A stretch of DNA of 28,252 nt from JANNNX01 sp031398745 (GTDB taxonomy: Bacteria > Actinomycetota > Acidimicrobiia > Acidimicrobiales > CADCSY01). The stretch spans positions 1 to 28,252 of the forward strand of contig JANNNX010000076.1 of the NCBI GenBank assembly GCA_031398745.1. The letters are read 5' to 3'. Below, one piece after another: positions 7,395 to 15,491 of the stretch. Every line of letters starts with the position of its first letter. The stretch's first letter is position 1. The translations under genes were made by a program, and so were the position numbers. The notes beneath the pieces are model-generated. The model saw only the letters and a program-made list of their open reading frames with translations, was not told the DNA's origin and made no database searches.

Positions 7395-7424
7395 CCGTCC
7401 GCACGGACGGAGATCACCGGTGAT
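7395..7424. promoter_or_regulatory. Two palindromes in the Fe-S carrier/mrp intergenic region
   Basis: CCGTCCG-CA-CGGACGG (7395-7410) and the perfect 12-bp palindrome ATCACCGGTGAT (7413-7424) lie in tandem upstream of the Fe-S carrier. A TACCAT box on the minus strand (7423-7428) overlaps the second. Together they could form an operator or leader structure; no known motif is matched. Confidence 0.4.
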
Positions 7425-7461
7425 GGTACCAGCCGGCGGCCGACCGTCGACGGGGCGCCCG

Positions 7462-7467
7462 TACACT
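7462..7467 (+). promoter_or_regulatory. Leaderless -10 box (TACACT) of mrp
   Basis: TACACT lies exactly 6 nt before ATG 7474, and no Shine-Dalgarno sequence is present. Confidence 0.55.
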
Positions 7468-7473
7468 CGCTCC

Positions 7474-8664
7474 ATGCCCGCCCCGGACGATCCCCAGGTG
7501 CCGTCCGAGCGCGATGACCTGCTCGGGATGCTCCGGGGCGTGATCGATCCCGAGCTCGGGCTCGACATCGTCGAGCTGGGCATGGTCCGCGACGTGGCCG
7601 TCGACGGGGCCGGCCTGGCCACCGTGACCATCGCCCTCACCACCGCCGGTTGCCCACTGCGGGCCCAGATCCAGCGCGACATCAAGGCCCGGCTCACGTC
7701 GCTTCCCGGGGTGCTCTCGGTTCACCTGGCGTGGACCGAGATGACCGGCGACGAGAAGGCCGCGGTCATGGACCGGGCCCGCCGCCATGCCGCCGAGGAT
7801 GCCCCCGAGACGGCAGTGCCGGCCACCACCAAGGTCATCGGAGTGGCGTCGGGCAAGGGGGGCGTGGGCAAGTCGTCCATCACCGTCAACCTGGCCGTCG
7901 CCCTGGCTCGCCGAGGCCTGGCCATCGGCATCCTCGACGCCGACATCTGGGGATTCTCCGTCCCCCGGATGCTCGGCATCGACGGGCGGCTCCAGGGCGA
8001 CGACGACCGTCGCATCGTCCCCCACGTCCGGCCGATCGGTTCGGGCCGCCTCGAGGTGGTGTCGATGGGGTTCCTGGTCGACGACGAGGACTCGGCCCTG
8101 ATGTGGCGGGGCCTGATGCTCAGCCGGGCGCTCCAGCACTTCCTCCAGGACGTCCGTTGGGGCCAACTCGACTACCTGCTGATCGACCTCCCACCGGGCA
8201 CTGGTGACGTGCAGATGGGTCTGGCCCGCCTGCTCCCCCGCACCGAGCTGCTGATCGTGACCACGCCGGCGCTGGCCGCCCAGAAGGTGGCGGCTCGGGC
8301 CGCCGACATGGCCCGCAAGAGCTACCTGCGGGTGGCCGGCGTGGTCGAGAACATGTCGGCCTTCGTCGCCGACGACGGCCGGAGCTACCCCCTCTTCGGC
8401 GAGGGCGGCGGCCAGGCCCTGGCCGACGATGTCGGTGTGCCCCTGCTCGCCCGCATCCCCCTCGAGCCGTCGGTCAGCGCCGGAGGCGACGCCGGGGCCC
8501 CGGTGGCCCTGGGGAGCGGCCCGGCAGCAGAGGCGTTCGCCGAGCTGGCCCGGCTGGTGGTCGAGGAGACGGTGCCGCCGGTCGAGATGGAGGGCTGCAC
8601 CGCCCGCCTGTTCGACGCCCTCGAGGCTGCCCTCGGCCCGGCGCCGGCCGCCACCACCGCCTGA
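7474..8664 (+). CDS. mrp: Mrp/ApbC family Fe-S cluster carrier P-loop ATPase
   Basis: The 396-residue product has an N-terminal MIP18/DUF59-type domain (LRGVIDPELGLDIVELGMV, then LTTAGCPLRAQIQRDI) followed by a deviant Walker A P-loop ATPase (VASGKGGVGKSSITVNLA), DADIWGFSVPRMLG, and YLLIDLPPGTGDVQM. The family binds and transfers Fe-S clusters in an ATP-dependent way in the cytosol. The CxxC pair of enterobacterial ApbC is missing: after VENMSAF the protein reads VADDGRSYPLFG, as I recall for actinobacterial Mrp. ATG 7474 is chosen because it starts just before the DUF59 domain and has a leaderless -10 box. It is divergent from the A-type carrier, which supports a joint role in Fe-S biogenesis. 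Confidence 0.93.
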   Translation: MPAPDDPQVPSERDDLLGMLRGVIDPELGLDIVELGMVRDVAVDGAGLATVTIALTTAGCPLRAQIQRDIKARLTSLPGVLSVHLAWTEMTGDEKAAVMDRARRHAAEDAPETAVPATTKVIGVASGKGGVGKSSITVNLAVALARRGLAIGILDADIWGFSVPRMLGIDGRLQGDDDRRIVPHVRPIGSGRLEVVSMGFLVDDEDSALMWRGLMLSRALQHFLQDVRWGQLDYLLIDLPPGTGDVQMGLARLLPRTELLIVTTPALAAQKVAARAADMARKSYLRVAGVVENMSAFVADDGRSYPLFGEGGGQALADDVGVPLLARIPLEPSVSAGGDAGAPVALGSGPAAEAFAELARLVVEETVPPVEMEGCTARLFDALEAALGPAPAATTA

Positions 8665-8718
8665 GCCAGCGAACTGGGTCCGGCGGGTAGGCGTCGAGGA
8701 ACGACACCGCCTTGTCCC

Positions 8719-9555
8719 TCAGCCCGGGGCTGGGTGTCGGTTCACGAGCGCCCAGGTGCCCCCTCGGCCGCCCCCCTGGACCACTCCCTCGGCCTGGAGC
8801 TTGTCGAGGTGGGCCCACACCGACGCGGCGGCCCACGGGTGCAGCGCCGGATCGACATCGACGTAGAGCCGGGCGACCAGCGCGTCGATGGTGGTCGGGC
8901 CATCGCCCACAGCCTCGACGATCGAGGCCTCCCGGCGACGGCGGTGGGCCAGGTAGCCGTCGAGGACGGCCCGGGGATCGGTGATGACCTCGCCGTGACC
9001 CGGAGCGATGGTGGCCGGGTCCAGTGCCCGCAACCGCTCGAGCTGGTCGAGGTAGGCGGCCATGTCGCCCTCGGGGGGCGCCACCACCACCGTCGACCCA
9101 CCCAGCACGTGGTCGCCGCTGAAGAGCAGGTCGTCCTCCAGTAAGTGAAAGCACAGGTGGTTCGAGGCGTGCCCGGGGGTGTGGAGCACGTCGATCGTCA
9201 CGCCGGCCACCTCCAACCGGTCGCCATCGGCCAGCGTGCGGTCGACGGCGAGCCCGTCGCGGCCGACGAAGGCGGCGACGGGGGCTCGGGTCCGGGCGAC
9301 CAGGCCCCGGGCGCCCGGCGCATGGTCGGCATGCGTATGGGTGCAGAGCACCAGCACCACCTCGGCGCCGCCGGCGGCGGCCACCACCCGGTCGAGGTGA
9401 TCCTCGTCGTCGGGCCCGGGGTCGATCACCACGATCTCGTCGCCCGCGCCCACCAGGTAGGTGTTGGTCCCGGCGCCGGTGAGCAGGCCCGGGTTGGGCG
9501 CCACCAGACGTCGCACCCGGTCCGAGAGCGGCGTCGGGACGGCAGCCAGGCTCAC
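8719..9555 (-). CDS. MBL-fold hydrolase, LACTB2/glyoxalase II-like
   Basis: The 278-residue product belongs to the metallo-beta-lactamase fold. The zinc motif is LCTHTHADHAPGA (HxHxDH), followed by LHTPGHASNHLCF, LLFSGDHVLGG and APGHGEVI, which supply the remaining metal ligands. A C-terminal helical winged-helix-like part (LHPWAAASVWAHLDKLQAEG) is the LACTB2-type tail. Members hydrolyse thioesters, phosphodiesters or RNA; the substrate here is unknown. GTG 9555 overlaps the TGA of the upstream fxsA in a 4-bp GTGA, so translation is coupled. In mycobacteria a similar gene, Rv3677c as I recall, sits next to RidA and the ArsA-like pair, and members of all those families occur in this window. 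Confidence 0.92.
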   Translation of the reverse strand: MSLAAVPTPLSDRVRRLVAPNPGLLTGAGTNTYLVGAGDEIVVIDPGPDDEDHLDRVVAAAGGAEVVLVLCTHTHADHAPGARGLVARTRAPVAAFVGRDGLAVDRTLADGDRLEVAGVTIDVLHTPGHASNHLCFHLLEDDLLFSGDHVLGGSTVVVAPPEGDMAAYLDQLERLRALDPATIAPGHGEVITDPRAVLDGYLAHRRRREASIVEAVGDGPTTIDALVARLYVDVDPALHPWAAASVWAHLDKLQAEGVVQGGGRGGTWALVNRHPAPG

Positions 9556-9986
9556 AGGTCGATGACCGAGCCCGGCCCCACCCCCGGGGGTCGGCCCGTC
9601 GTCCCTCGGCGGCCGGCGCGGCGGAGGCCCAGTCGGGCGACGACCCAGGCCCCCAACACCCGACGGACCACCGACCGCGCCGGGGGAACGAGGAGGAGGA
9701 GGCCGACCACGTCCGTCAGGAAGCCCGGGAGGACGATGAGGATCCCACCGACGACGATCAGCGCGCCCTCGGCCAGCTCGCGGCCCACCGAGCCGCCGGC
9801 GGCGGCCGCCTGCCAGGCCCGGCGCAGGACGCCCAGGCCCTGGCGCTGCACCAGAAAGACACCGAGCACCCCGAAGGTGGCCAGGGCGAGGAGCGTCCAC
9901 CCGGCACCGATCGCTCGACCAATGGTCACGATCACGGCCAGCTCGAGCACCGCCAGCACCACCAGGGCGGCAAGGACCTTGGCCAC
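9552..9986 (-). CDS. fxsA: FxsA family membrane protein
   Basis: The 144-residue product is an integral membrane protein of the FxsA family, originally known for suppressing F exclusion of phage T7. Helices are visible at LAALVVLAVLELAVIVTIG, WTLLALATFGVLGVFLV and GALIVVGGILIVLPGFLTDV, then VVGLLLLVPPARSVV. The sequence LPGFLTDVVGLLLLVPPAR is the family hallmark. The C-terminus is basic and presumably cytoplasmic. GTG 9986 lies 6 nt after a TACCCT box, so a leaderless mRNA covering fxsA and the MBL gene is inferred. The physiological role is not known. Confidence 0.92.
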   Translation of the reverse strand: MAKVLAALVVLAVLELAVIVTIGRAIGAGWTLLALATFGVLGVFLVQRQGLGVLRRAWQAAAAGGSVGRELAEGALIVVGGILIVLPGFLTDVVGLLLLVPPARSVVRRVLGAWVVARLGLRRAGRRGTTGRPPGVGPGSVIDL

Positions 9987-9992
9987 GCAGCG

Positions 9993-9998
9993 AGGGTA
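9993..9998 (-). promoter_or_regulatory. Leaderless -10 box (TACCCT) of fxsA
   Basis: TACCCT on the minus strand lies 6 nt before GTG 9986, without a Shine-Dalgarno sequence. It would drive the fxsA-MBL pair. Confidence 0.5.
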
Positions 9999-10157
9999 TC
10001 GCCGGGGGCGGCCCCCCTCCTTCGACGCGATGTCGAGCCCGATGTCTGAGAACGAAGCCCGGCGGGCACGGAGCTTCCGAGCCGGGCATGCCGGACTGTG
10101 ACGGGAGACCGACCGGTCGAGCGTCTGGCGATCGTCGATCTGGGGGGTGGCGTCGTG

Positions 10158-11705
10158 GTGAAGACGATGTGGCGCGTGCGAGCGGTGGCTTTGGTCCTGG
10201 TGCTGGTGGCAACCGCGTGCGGCAGCTCGCAGGAAGGCACGGCAGACCGTGACGGTGACGGTGACGAGTCGTCCTCGGCCCCCAGCGGCACGGTGCGCTT
10301 CGGTGCCAACCGGGCCTTCACCACCTTCGACGTGCACACCGCGGTCGGTACCAGCGACACCCCGTACTGGCGCCCGGTGTACGACGCGCTGCTGACCCAC
10401 GACGACGAGGGCAACCTGGCCCCGGGCCTGGCCACCGAGTGGGCGATCACCCCCCAGGAGCTGAGCCTCACCATCCGGGAGGGCGTCACGTTCAGCGATG
10501 GGACCGCACTCGACGCCGAGGCAGTGGCGGCCAATCTCCGTCGGGCCGCCGAGCAGCCCGACGCCCGCAGCACCATGGGCCAGGTGTCGGGGATCACCAC
10601 CCCCGACCCGTCGACGGTGGTGGTGGCCTTCGCCGCCCCGAACGCCGGGATCCTCGACGGGCTGACCGGCAAGTACGGCTTCATCATGAGCCCCAGCTCC
10701 CTCGCCGACCCCGAGCTCGACCTCAACCCGGTCGGCACCGGGGGCTGGATCTTCGACGCCGCCGCCTCGGTACCCGACGCCAGCTACGTGTACAGCCGCA
10801 ACCCCGACTACTGGAACCCGTCCGTCCAGGGCGTCGAAACCGTCGAGATCCACGTGCTGACCGATGCCGCCACCATGCTCAACGCGCTGCGCACCGGCGA
10901 GATCGACGTCGCCTCGCTCGGATCCGAGCAAGCGGTCGACGCCCTTGCCGCCGGGTTCGAGGCCGAGTCGGTGGCCGCCGAGATGTGGATGATCTACGTC
11001 CTCGACGGCGCCGGGACGAAGTGGGCTCCCTTCGGCTCGGCCCAGGTCCGAGAGGCCATGTCGCTGGCGCTCGACCGGGAGGGTTTCGTCAGCGCCGTGC
11101 TACGAGACCAGGGCGAGGTGGCCACCCAGCCCTACGCGGAGGGGCGAGCCGGCCACGTCGAGGACTGGCCCGAGGACGAGGGACCCGACCTCGATGCGGC
11201 CCGAGAGCTCCTGGCCGACGCCGGCTACCCGGACGGCTTCAGCTTCCCGGCGCTCGCCACCCCGGTGACCAAGAACGCCGCCGAGGCCCTCGGGGGAATG
11301 CTGGCCGAGATCGGCATCGACATGCAGATCGAGCTGGTCGACGCGGCCTCGTACCTGAGCCAGCTGCGGGGCGGGGCCTCGCCGGTGTACGTGAACCAGT
11401 GGCCACTCGACGACCCCAGTGGGCTCCTGAGCCGGGCCTTCGTCGGCGTCAACGCCTCGCAGAACCCATTCAAGCGGCCCCTGCCCGACAGCGAAGCCGC
11501 GGCCACCGCTCTCCAGAGCGAGACCGATCCCAAGGCTCGGGCCCAGCTCGGCAGCGACATGGTCGAGGGCCTCATCGGCGACCACACGATGATCGTGGTC
11601 GCCTACAACGACAAGACCGCGGCCTACCGCGACGGCGTCACCGGTATCGGCTGGCCGTACCTCATCGACACCGTCCCCCCGCCCCACGGCGTTCGGGTCG
11701 ACTGA
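10158..11705 (+). CDS. ABC transporter substrate-binding lipoprotein, family 5 (peptide/nickel type)
   Basis: The 515-residue product begins with a lipoprotein signal: basic start, core AVALVLVLVA, lipobox ending TAC with Cys21 lipidated. The acidic linker DRDGDGDESS follows. The mature part shows the family 5 solute-binding layout: DVHTAVG..D..YWRPVYDALLTHDD, LAPGLATEW, LTIREGVTFSDGTALDAEAV, NPDYWNP, and VREAMSLALDRE.F. Such proteins deliver oligopeptides, nickel or other solutes to an ABC importer. GTG 10158 is chosen because GGGGGGTGG ends 7 nt upstream; ATG 10167 is an alternative. No permease or ATPase gene is adjacent, so it is an orphan here. Confidence 0.9.
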   Translation: MKTMWRVRAVALVLVLVATACGSSQEGTADRDGDGDESSSAPSGTVRFGANRAFTTFDVHTAVGTSDTPYWRPVYDALLTHDDEGNLAPGLATEWAITPQELSLTIREGVTFSDGTALDAEAVAANLRRAAEQPDARSTMGQVSGITTPDPSTVVVAFAAPNAGILDGLTGKYGFIMSPSSLADPELDLNPVGTGGWIFDAAASVPDASYVYSRNPDYWNPSVQGVETVEIHVLTDAATMLNALRTGEIDVASLGSEQAVDALAAGFEAESVAAEMWMIYVLDGAGTKWAPFGSAQVREAMSLALDREGFVSAVLRDQGEVATQPYAEGRAGHVEDWPEDEGPDLDAARELLADAGYPDGFSFPALATPVTKNAAEALGGMLAEIGIDMQIELVDAASYLSQLRGGASPVYVNQWPLDDPSGLLSRAFVGVNASQNPFKRPLPDSEAAATALQSETDPKARAQLGSDMVEGLIGDHTMIVVAYNDKTAAYRDGVTGIGWPYLIDTVPPPHGVRVD

Positions 11706-11722
11706 CGCTGGTCCGCGGGCTC

Positions 11723-11728
11723 TACCGT
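11723..11728 (+). promoter_or_regulatory. -10 box (TACCGT) upstream of the FMN/FAD oxidoreductase
   Basis: TACCGT lies 56 nt before ATG 11785. Here the start codon has a GAGGA site, so the mRNA would carry a normal leader. Confidence 0.35.
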
Positions 11729-11784
11729 CGGGCCGTCCCGACCCGCCTGGCCCACCAGGCCCGGCCACGAACGAGGACCGAACG

Positions 11785-13752
11785 ATGGCTTACGAGCTCC
11801 TGTTCACCCCGCTGCGGGTGCGCGACGTCGAGCTTCCCAACCGCATCCAATTCCTCTCCATCGCCACCGCCCTGGGGCCTCGTCTCGGGCCGGCGGCCGA
11901 GGCGTTCGTCGCCGCTCGGGCCGCCGGGGGCGCCGGGAGCATCTGCTCCCAGCCGTTCCTGGTCGACCCCCAGGAGCTCCCCCCTGGGGGCCTCGCGCCG
12001 TGGGACCGCGACAGCATCGGCGAGCTGGCCTCGTACGCAGCCGCCGTCCACCGCCACGGTTCGGTGCTCTTCGGCCAGCTCCAGCACGCCGGCCGCCAGC
12101 ACCACAGCGTCTACCCGGCGCTGCGCTTCGCCCCTTCGGCGGTGCCCTGCGAGTGGTCGGGGTGGGTGCCCCATGCCATGACCGCGGAGGAGATCGGCGA
12201 GCTGATCGAGCGCTACGTCGCCTCGGCCGCCAACCTGGCCGAGGCCGGGTTCGACGGCGTCGACCTCAACGCCTCCCACGGCCACCTGCTCCAGCAGTTC
12301 CTCTCCCCGCTGTCGAACGTGCGCGACGACGAGTACGGCGGCGACTTCGACCGCCGACTGCGGGTGGTGCACGACATCATCGAGGGCATTCGGGCCGCGT
12401 GCGGCGACGGCTTCGTGATCCAGATCCGCCACTGCGCCGACGAGCTCCTCGACGGGATCGGCATCGACCGGGCCCTGGGCCTCGCCCTGGCGGTGGCCCT
12501 CGACCAGCGGACCTCGGTCGACATCCTCGCGGTGTCGCAGTCGAACTTCATGTCCAAGCCCGACCACGTGCCCGACCTGCAGGTGCCGCCGATGCCCTAC
12601 GTCGACCGGGCGGCCGACATCCGGGCCGCCGTCAGTCGGGCGTTGGTGGTGGCCACCGGGAGGATCCGCACCGCCGAGGAGGCCGAGCAGCTCCTGGCCG
12701 ACGGGACGGCCGACGTGATCGGCATGGGTCGGCCGCTGGTGAGCGACCCCGAGCTGCCCAACAAGGCCCGGGCCGGGGCGCCGGCGGCGGCCACCCGGCG
12801 CTGCATCTACTGCAACATGTGCTGGGGCAACATCAACCAGGGTCGGCCGATCGGCTGCGTGCAGAACCCGCTGGCCGGCAAGGAGCTGTCACTCGGGCCG
12901 GTGGTGCCGGTGGCGAACGACGAGCAGCGCCGGGTGGTGGTCGTCGGCGGTGGCCCCGGGGGCATGGCCGCAGCCGAGGCCGCCGCCGTTCGAGGCCACC
13001 AGGTGACCCTGCTCGAGCGGTCGCCCGCGCTCGGTGGCCAGCTCGCCCTGGCGGCCGCCACCGAGGGCCACGAGGAGTACGCGGCGGTGACCGAGCACCT
13101 GGCCTACCGGCTGAGCGAACTCGGTGTCGACGTCCGCCTGGGCGTGGAGGCGACGTCGGCCGAGGTCGGCGCCCTCGGGCCCGATGCGGTGGTGGTGGCC
13201 ACCGGCAGCGCACCGGTGATCCCTCCCGACGTCGCCGCCTCGGGCTTGCCGGTGCTGACCGCCTGGGAGGTGCTGACTCCCGACGGGGGGGCCGCGACAT
13301 TCCCACTGGCGGCGGGCCAGCGGGTGCTGCTGCTCGACGACGACGGGTTCGCCTCGGCCATGGTGGCGGCCGAGCACCTGGCGCAGATGGGCATCGGGGT
13401 CGACTACGCCACCCGCTGGTTCCATGCCGGCAAGGGCCTGCCCGAAGCCAGCGTGACCCGCTGGATCGGCCGGCTCCACGCCGCCGGGGTGCGGTTCTGG
13501 CCCACCAGCTGGTTCGACCACGCGGTGGGTCAGCTGGTCTTCCTGCGCCACGAGCTGTCGAAGGTGGTCGAGCCCGTCGGCGAGGTCGACGCCCTCGTGG
13601 TCGGCGGAGGCAATCGGGTGATCGACCGCCTCTACCAGGAGCTGTTGAGCGCGGATGACGGCGTCGAGGTCACCGTGGTGGGCGACGCCTTGGCGCCCCG
13701 CTCGATGCGCTGGGCCATCGACGAGGGCCACCTCGCCGGCCGGCGCCTGTAG
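11785..13752 (+). CDS. NADH:flavin oxidoreductase / 2,4-dienoyl-CoA reductase (FadH/OYE-type)
   Basis: The 655-residue product has the FadH layout. An N-terminal old-yellow-enzyme FMN barrel (LFTPLRVRDVELPNRI, FGQLQHAGRQ, GFDGVDLNASHGHLLQQFLSP, GMGRPLVSDPELP) is followed by a 4Fe-4S site with Cys340, Cys343, Cys346 and Cys358 (CIYCNMCW...GCVQNP). A FAD/NAD-binding region starts near residue 383 (VVVVGGGPGGMAAAEAAA) and ends with GDALAPRSMRWAIDEG. Such enzymes pass hydride from NAD(P)H through FAD, Fe-S and FMN to enoyl-CoA or related unsaturated substrates. ATG 11785 has GAGGA 8 nt upstream. The convergent ferredoxin gene may be a redox partner, but this is inference. Confidence 0.92.
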   Translation: MAYELLFTPLRVRDVELPNRIQFLSIATALGPRLGPAAEAFVAARAAGGAGSICSQPFLVDPQELPPGGLAPWDRDSIGELASYAAAVHRHGSVLFGQLQHAGRQHHSVYPALRFAPSAVPCEWSGWVPHAMTAEEIGELIERYVASAANLAEAGFDGVDLNASHGHLLQQFLSPLSNVRDDEYGGDFDRRLRVVHDIIEGIRAACGDGFVIQIRHCADELLDGIGIDRALGLALAVALDQRTSVDILAVSQSNFMSKPDHVPDLQVPPMPYVDRAADIRAAVSRALVVATGRIRTAEEAEQLLADGTADVIGMGRPLVSDPELPNKARAGAPAAATRRCIYCNMCWGNINQGRPIGCVQNPLAGKELSLGPVVPVANDEQRRVVVVGGGPGGMAAAEAAAVRGHQVTLLERSPALGGQLALAAATEGHEEYAAVTEHLAYRLSELGVDVRLGVEATSAEVGALGPDAVVVATGSAPVIPPDVAASGLPVLTAWEVLTPDGGAATFPLAAGQRVLLLDDDGFASAMVAAEHLAQMGIGVDYATRWFHAGKGLPEASVTRWIGRLHAAGVRFWPTSWFDHAVGQLVFLRHELSKVVEPVGEVDALVVGGGNRVIDRLYQELLSADDGVEVTVVGDALAPRSMRWAIDEGHLAGRRL

Positions 13753-13782
13753 TCCTACCGCGGCGCCACCCCGTCGGGCAGA

Positions 13783-14178
13783 TCAGTCCGCGAACACGTC
13801 GCGGGAGTGCGCTTCGAAGAACCGGTGGTCATGGCCCTTGTTCGGATCGGCGGAGTTGTAGGCCGAGGGATCGGTGCCGTCGGGGAGGTGGTCGTCGGGG
13901 TAGATCGCCCCCACCGGGCAGACGTCGGGCTGGTAGCAGGCGGTGCAAGAGGTGCACTCGTCGAGGTGGACGTAGAGCATCCGATCGCCGAACACGCCGG
14001 CCAGATCGGGGTTGGGGGCATGGGTGTTCTCGACCACGCCGCTGCCGGCCTCGACCTCGGAGGTCAGCACGTCGCCGCTCGGCGACAACTCGTAGATGCA
14101 CTGCACGGGGCAGACGTCGACGCAGGCCCGGTCCTTCACGTCGATGCAGGCTTCGGTGATGATCGCGATCCCGGCCAT
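13783..14178 (-). CDS. Ferredoxin with two cluster motifs and an internal insertion
   Basis: The 131-residue product resembles the 7Fe-type ferredoxin FdxA. The first motif is C11-x7-C19-x3-C23-P-x3-C27 (ITEACIDVKDRACVDVCPVQC). The second is C75-x2-C78-x2-C81-x5-C87-P, with two more residues before the last cysteine than the usual CxxCxxCxxxCP. About 30 extra residues (about 31-64) separate the motifs, where FdxA has only a few. ATG 14178 is chosen over ATG 14184 because GAGGGAG abuts the latter but lies 6 nt from the former. It is an electron carrier, perhaps for the convergent oxidoreductase. It is divergent from selD. Confidence 0.87.
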   Translation of the reverse strand: MAGIAIITEACIDVKDRACVDVCPVQCIYELSPSGDVLTSEVEAGSGVVENTHAPNPDLAGVFGDRMLYVHLDECTSCTACYQPDVCPVGAIYPDDHLPDGTDPSAYNSADPNKGHDHRFFEAHSRDVFAD

Positions 14179-14289
14179 GGCCATCTCCCTCGGTGGGTGG
14201 GGCCGGTCAGCGATCGCCGAGGCCTTGGCCAGCACCTACCCCCGCTGCACCCGGCCGAGACCCGTCGGCGGGCGAGATCTCGGCCCCCC

Positions 14290-14295
14290 ACGGTA
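14290..14295 (-). promoter_or_regulatory. Possible -10 box (TACCGT) of the ferredoxin gene
   Basis: TACCGT on the minus strand would start a transcript with a leader of about 100 nt before ATG 14178. No riboswitch-like structure was recognised in that leader. Confidence 0.3.
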
Positions 14296-14336
14296 CGACG
14301 CGCCTCGAGCCCAGGTCGGCGACCGCCTGGGGTGAG

Positions 14337-14342
14337 TACGGT
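14337..14342 (+). promoter_or_regulatory. Leaderless -10 box (TACGGT) of selD
   Basis: TACGGT lies 6 nt before ATG 14349, with no Shine-Dalgarno sequence. It probably drives selD, tRNA-Sec, selA and selB. Confidence 0.5.
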
Positions 14343-14348
14343 CGGGCC

Positions 14349-15350
14349 ATGGCGACGGCGACCGGTGTGCGGCTCACCCAGCACGCCCGCGGCGGTGGGT
14401 GCGCCTGCAAGATCCCGCCCGGTGAGCTCGAGGCCATCGTCGCCTCGCTGGGTGAGTTGCCCGAACGCCACCGAGCCTCGCTGGTCGTCGGTCTCGACCA
14501 CGGAGACGACGCCGCGGTGGTGGGCCTCGATCGCGACCGGGGCATCGTCAGCACCGCCGACTTCTTCGCCCCGGTGGTCGATGACGCCTTCGACTGGGGT
14601 CGGATCGCCGCCGCCAACGCCCTCTCCGACGTCTACGCCATGGGCGGCACGCCGCTGGTGGCGCTGAACCTGCTGACCTGGCCCCGCGACACCCTGCCCG
14701 TGGAGTTGGCCGCCGAGGTCCTGGCCGGGGCCCGGGCCATCGCCGACGAGGCCGGCTGCCTGGTCGCCGGCGGTCACTCGATCGACGGCCCCGAGCCGGT
14801 GTTCGGCATGGCCGTCACCGGCCTGGTCGACCTCGACGTGCTGTTGACCCTCGACGCCGGTGAGGCGGGCCTGCCGCTGTCGCTGTCCAAGCCCCTCGGC
14901 ATCGGCGTGCTCAACACCCGCCACAAGGTGACCGGCGAGGTGTCGGCCGAGGCCCTCGCGACCATGACCACCCTCAACGCTGCGGCCTCGGTCGCGGCGG
15001 TGGCCGCCGGCATCCGCTGCGCCACCGACGTCACCGGCTTCGGCCTGCTCGGCCACCTCAAGAAGCTGGCCCTGGCCAGCGGGGTCAGCGCCGTCATCGA
15101 CCGGGCCCGGATCGCCTATCTCGAGGGCGCCCGCCAGGCCGTCGCCGACGGGCACGTCAGCGGTGGCACCCGCCGCAACCTCGAGTGGGTGCGGGACGAC
15201 ACCGACCTCGACGGGGTCCCCGACGACGAGGCGCTGCTCCTGGCCGACGCCCAGACCTCGGGCGGTCTACTGGTCGTGGGCGAGATCCCGGGCGCGCCAG
15301 TGATCGGCGAGCTGGTCGCCCGCACCGACCACCTGCTCTCGGTGCGATGA
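14349..15350 (+). CDS. selD: Selenophosphate synthase (selenide, water dikinase)
   Basis: The 333-residue enzyme makes selenophosphate from selenide and ATP, the selenium donor for selenocysteyl-tRNA. The glycine-rich N-terminus GGGCACKIPP carries the catalytic Cys18 and Lys21, so this SelD uses cysteine and is not itself a selenoprotein. Further signatures are LVVGLDHGDDAAVV, STADFFAPVVDD, AANALSDVYAMGG, AGGHSIDGPEP and CATDVTGFGLLGHLKK. The length is typical of the family. ATG 14349 fits the conserved N-terminus and has a leaderless -10 box. It is followed 7 bp later by the tRNA-Sec gene, then selA and selB, giving a full selenocysteine operon. Confidence 0.97.
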   Translation: MATATGVRLTQHARGGGCACKIPPGELEAIVASLGELPERHRASLVVGLDHGDDAAVVGLDRDRGIVSTADFFAPVVDDAFDWGRIAAANALSDVYAMGGTPLVALNLLTWPRDTLPVELAAEVLAGARAIADEAGCLVAGGHSIDGPEPVFGMAVTGLVDLDVLLTLDAGEAGLPLSLSKPLGIGVLNTRHKVTGEVSAEALATMTTLNAAASVAAVAAGIRCATDVTGFGLLGHLKKLALASGVSAVIDRARIAYLEGARQAVADGHVSGGTRRNLEWVRDDTDLDGVPDDEALLLADAQTSGGLLVVGEIPGAPVIGELVARTDHLLSVR

Positions 15351-15356
15351 GCCCGA

Positions 15357-15452
15357 GGAGGCGTGAGGGTGCCTGGTGGCCCCCGCGGTCTTCAACACCG
15401 ACGTGGCCGACCTCGTCGGCCAGGCGGGTTCGATTCCCGTCCGCCTCCGCCA
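15357..15452 (+). tRNA. selC: tRNA-Sec (anticodon TCA)
   Basis: The gene is 96 nt including an encoded CCA. The acceptor stem GGAGGCG (15357-15363) pairs with CGCCTCC (15442-15448), with discriminator G15449 and CCA at 15450-15452. The anticodon stem CGGT/ACCG (15386-15389 and 15397-15400) encloses CTTCAAC, so the anticodon is TCA (15392-15394), which reads UGA. The T-arm contains GGGTTCGATTCCC. The length exceeds that of ordinary tRNAs, as expected with the long variable arm of tRNA-Sec. It lies between selD and selA on the same strand and is probably processed from the shared transcript. Confidence 0.95.
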
Positions 15453-15491
15453 TCCTCCGCTCACCCGGCGACCCGGTCGGCGTTTCGCCCG

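Noticed and set aside
13000..13750. Long minus-strand frames opposite the FMN/FAD oxidoreductase
   Set aside because: High GC produces long antisense frames; these lack start signals and carry the composition of shadow translations.
14349..14420. SelD as a possible selenoprotein
   Set aside because: The catalytic position is a TGC cysteine codon (Cys18), with no in-frame TGA.
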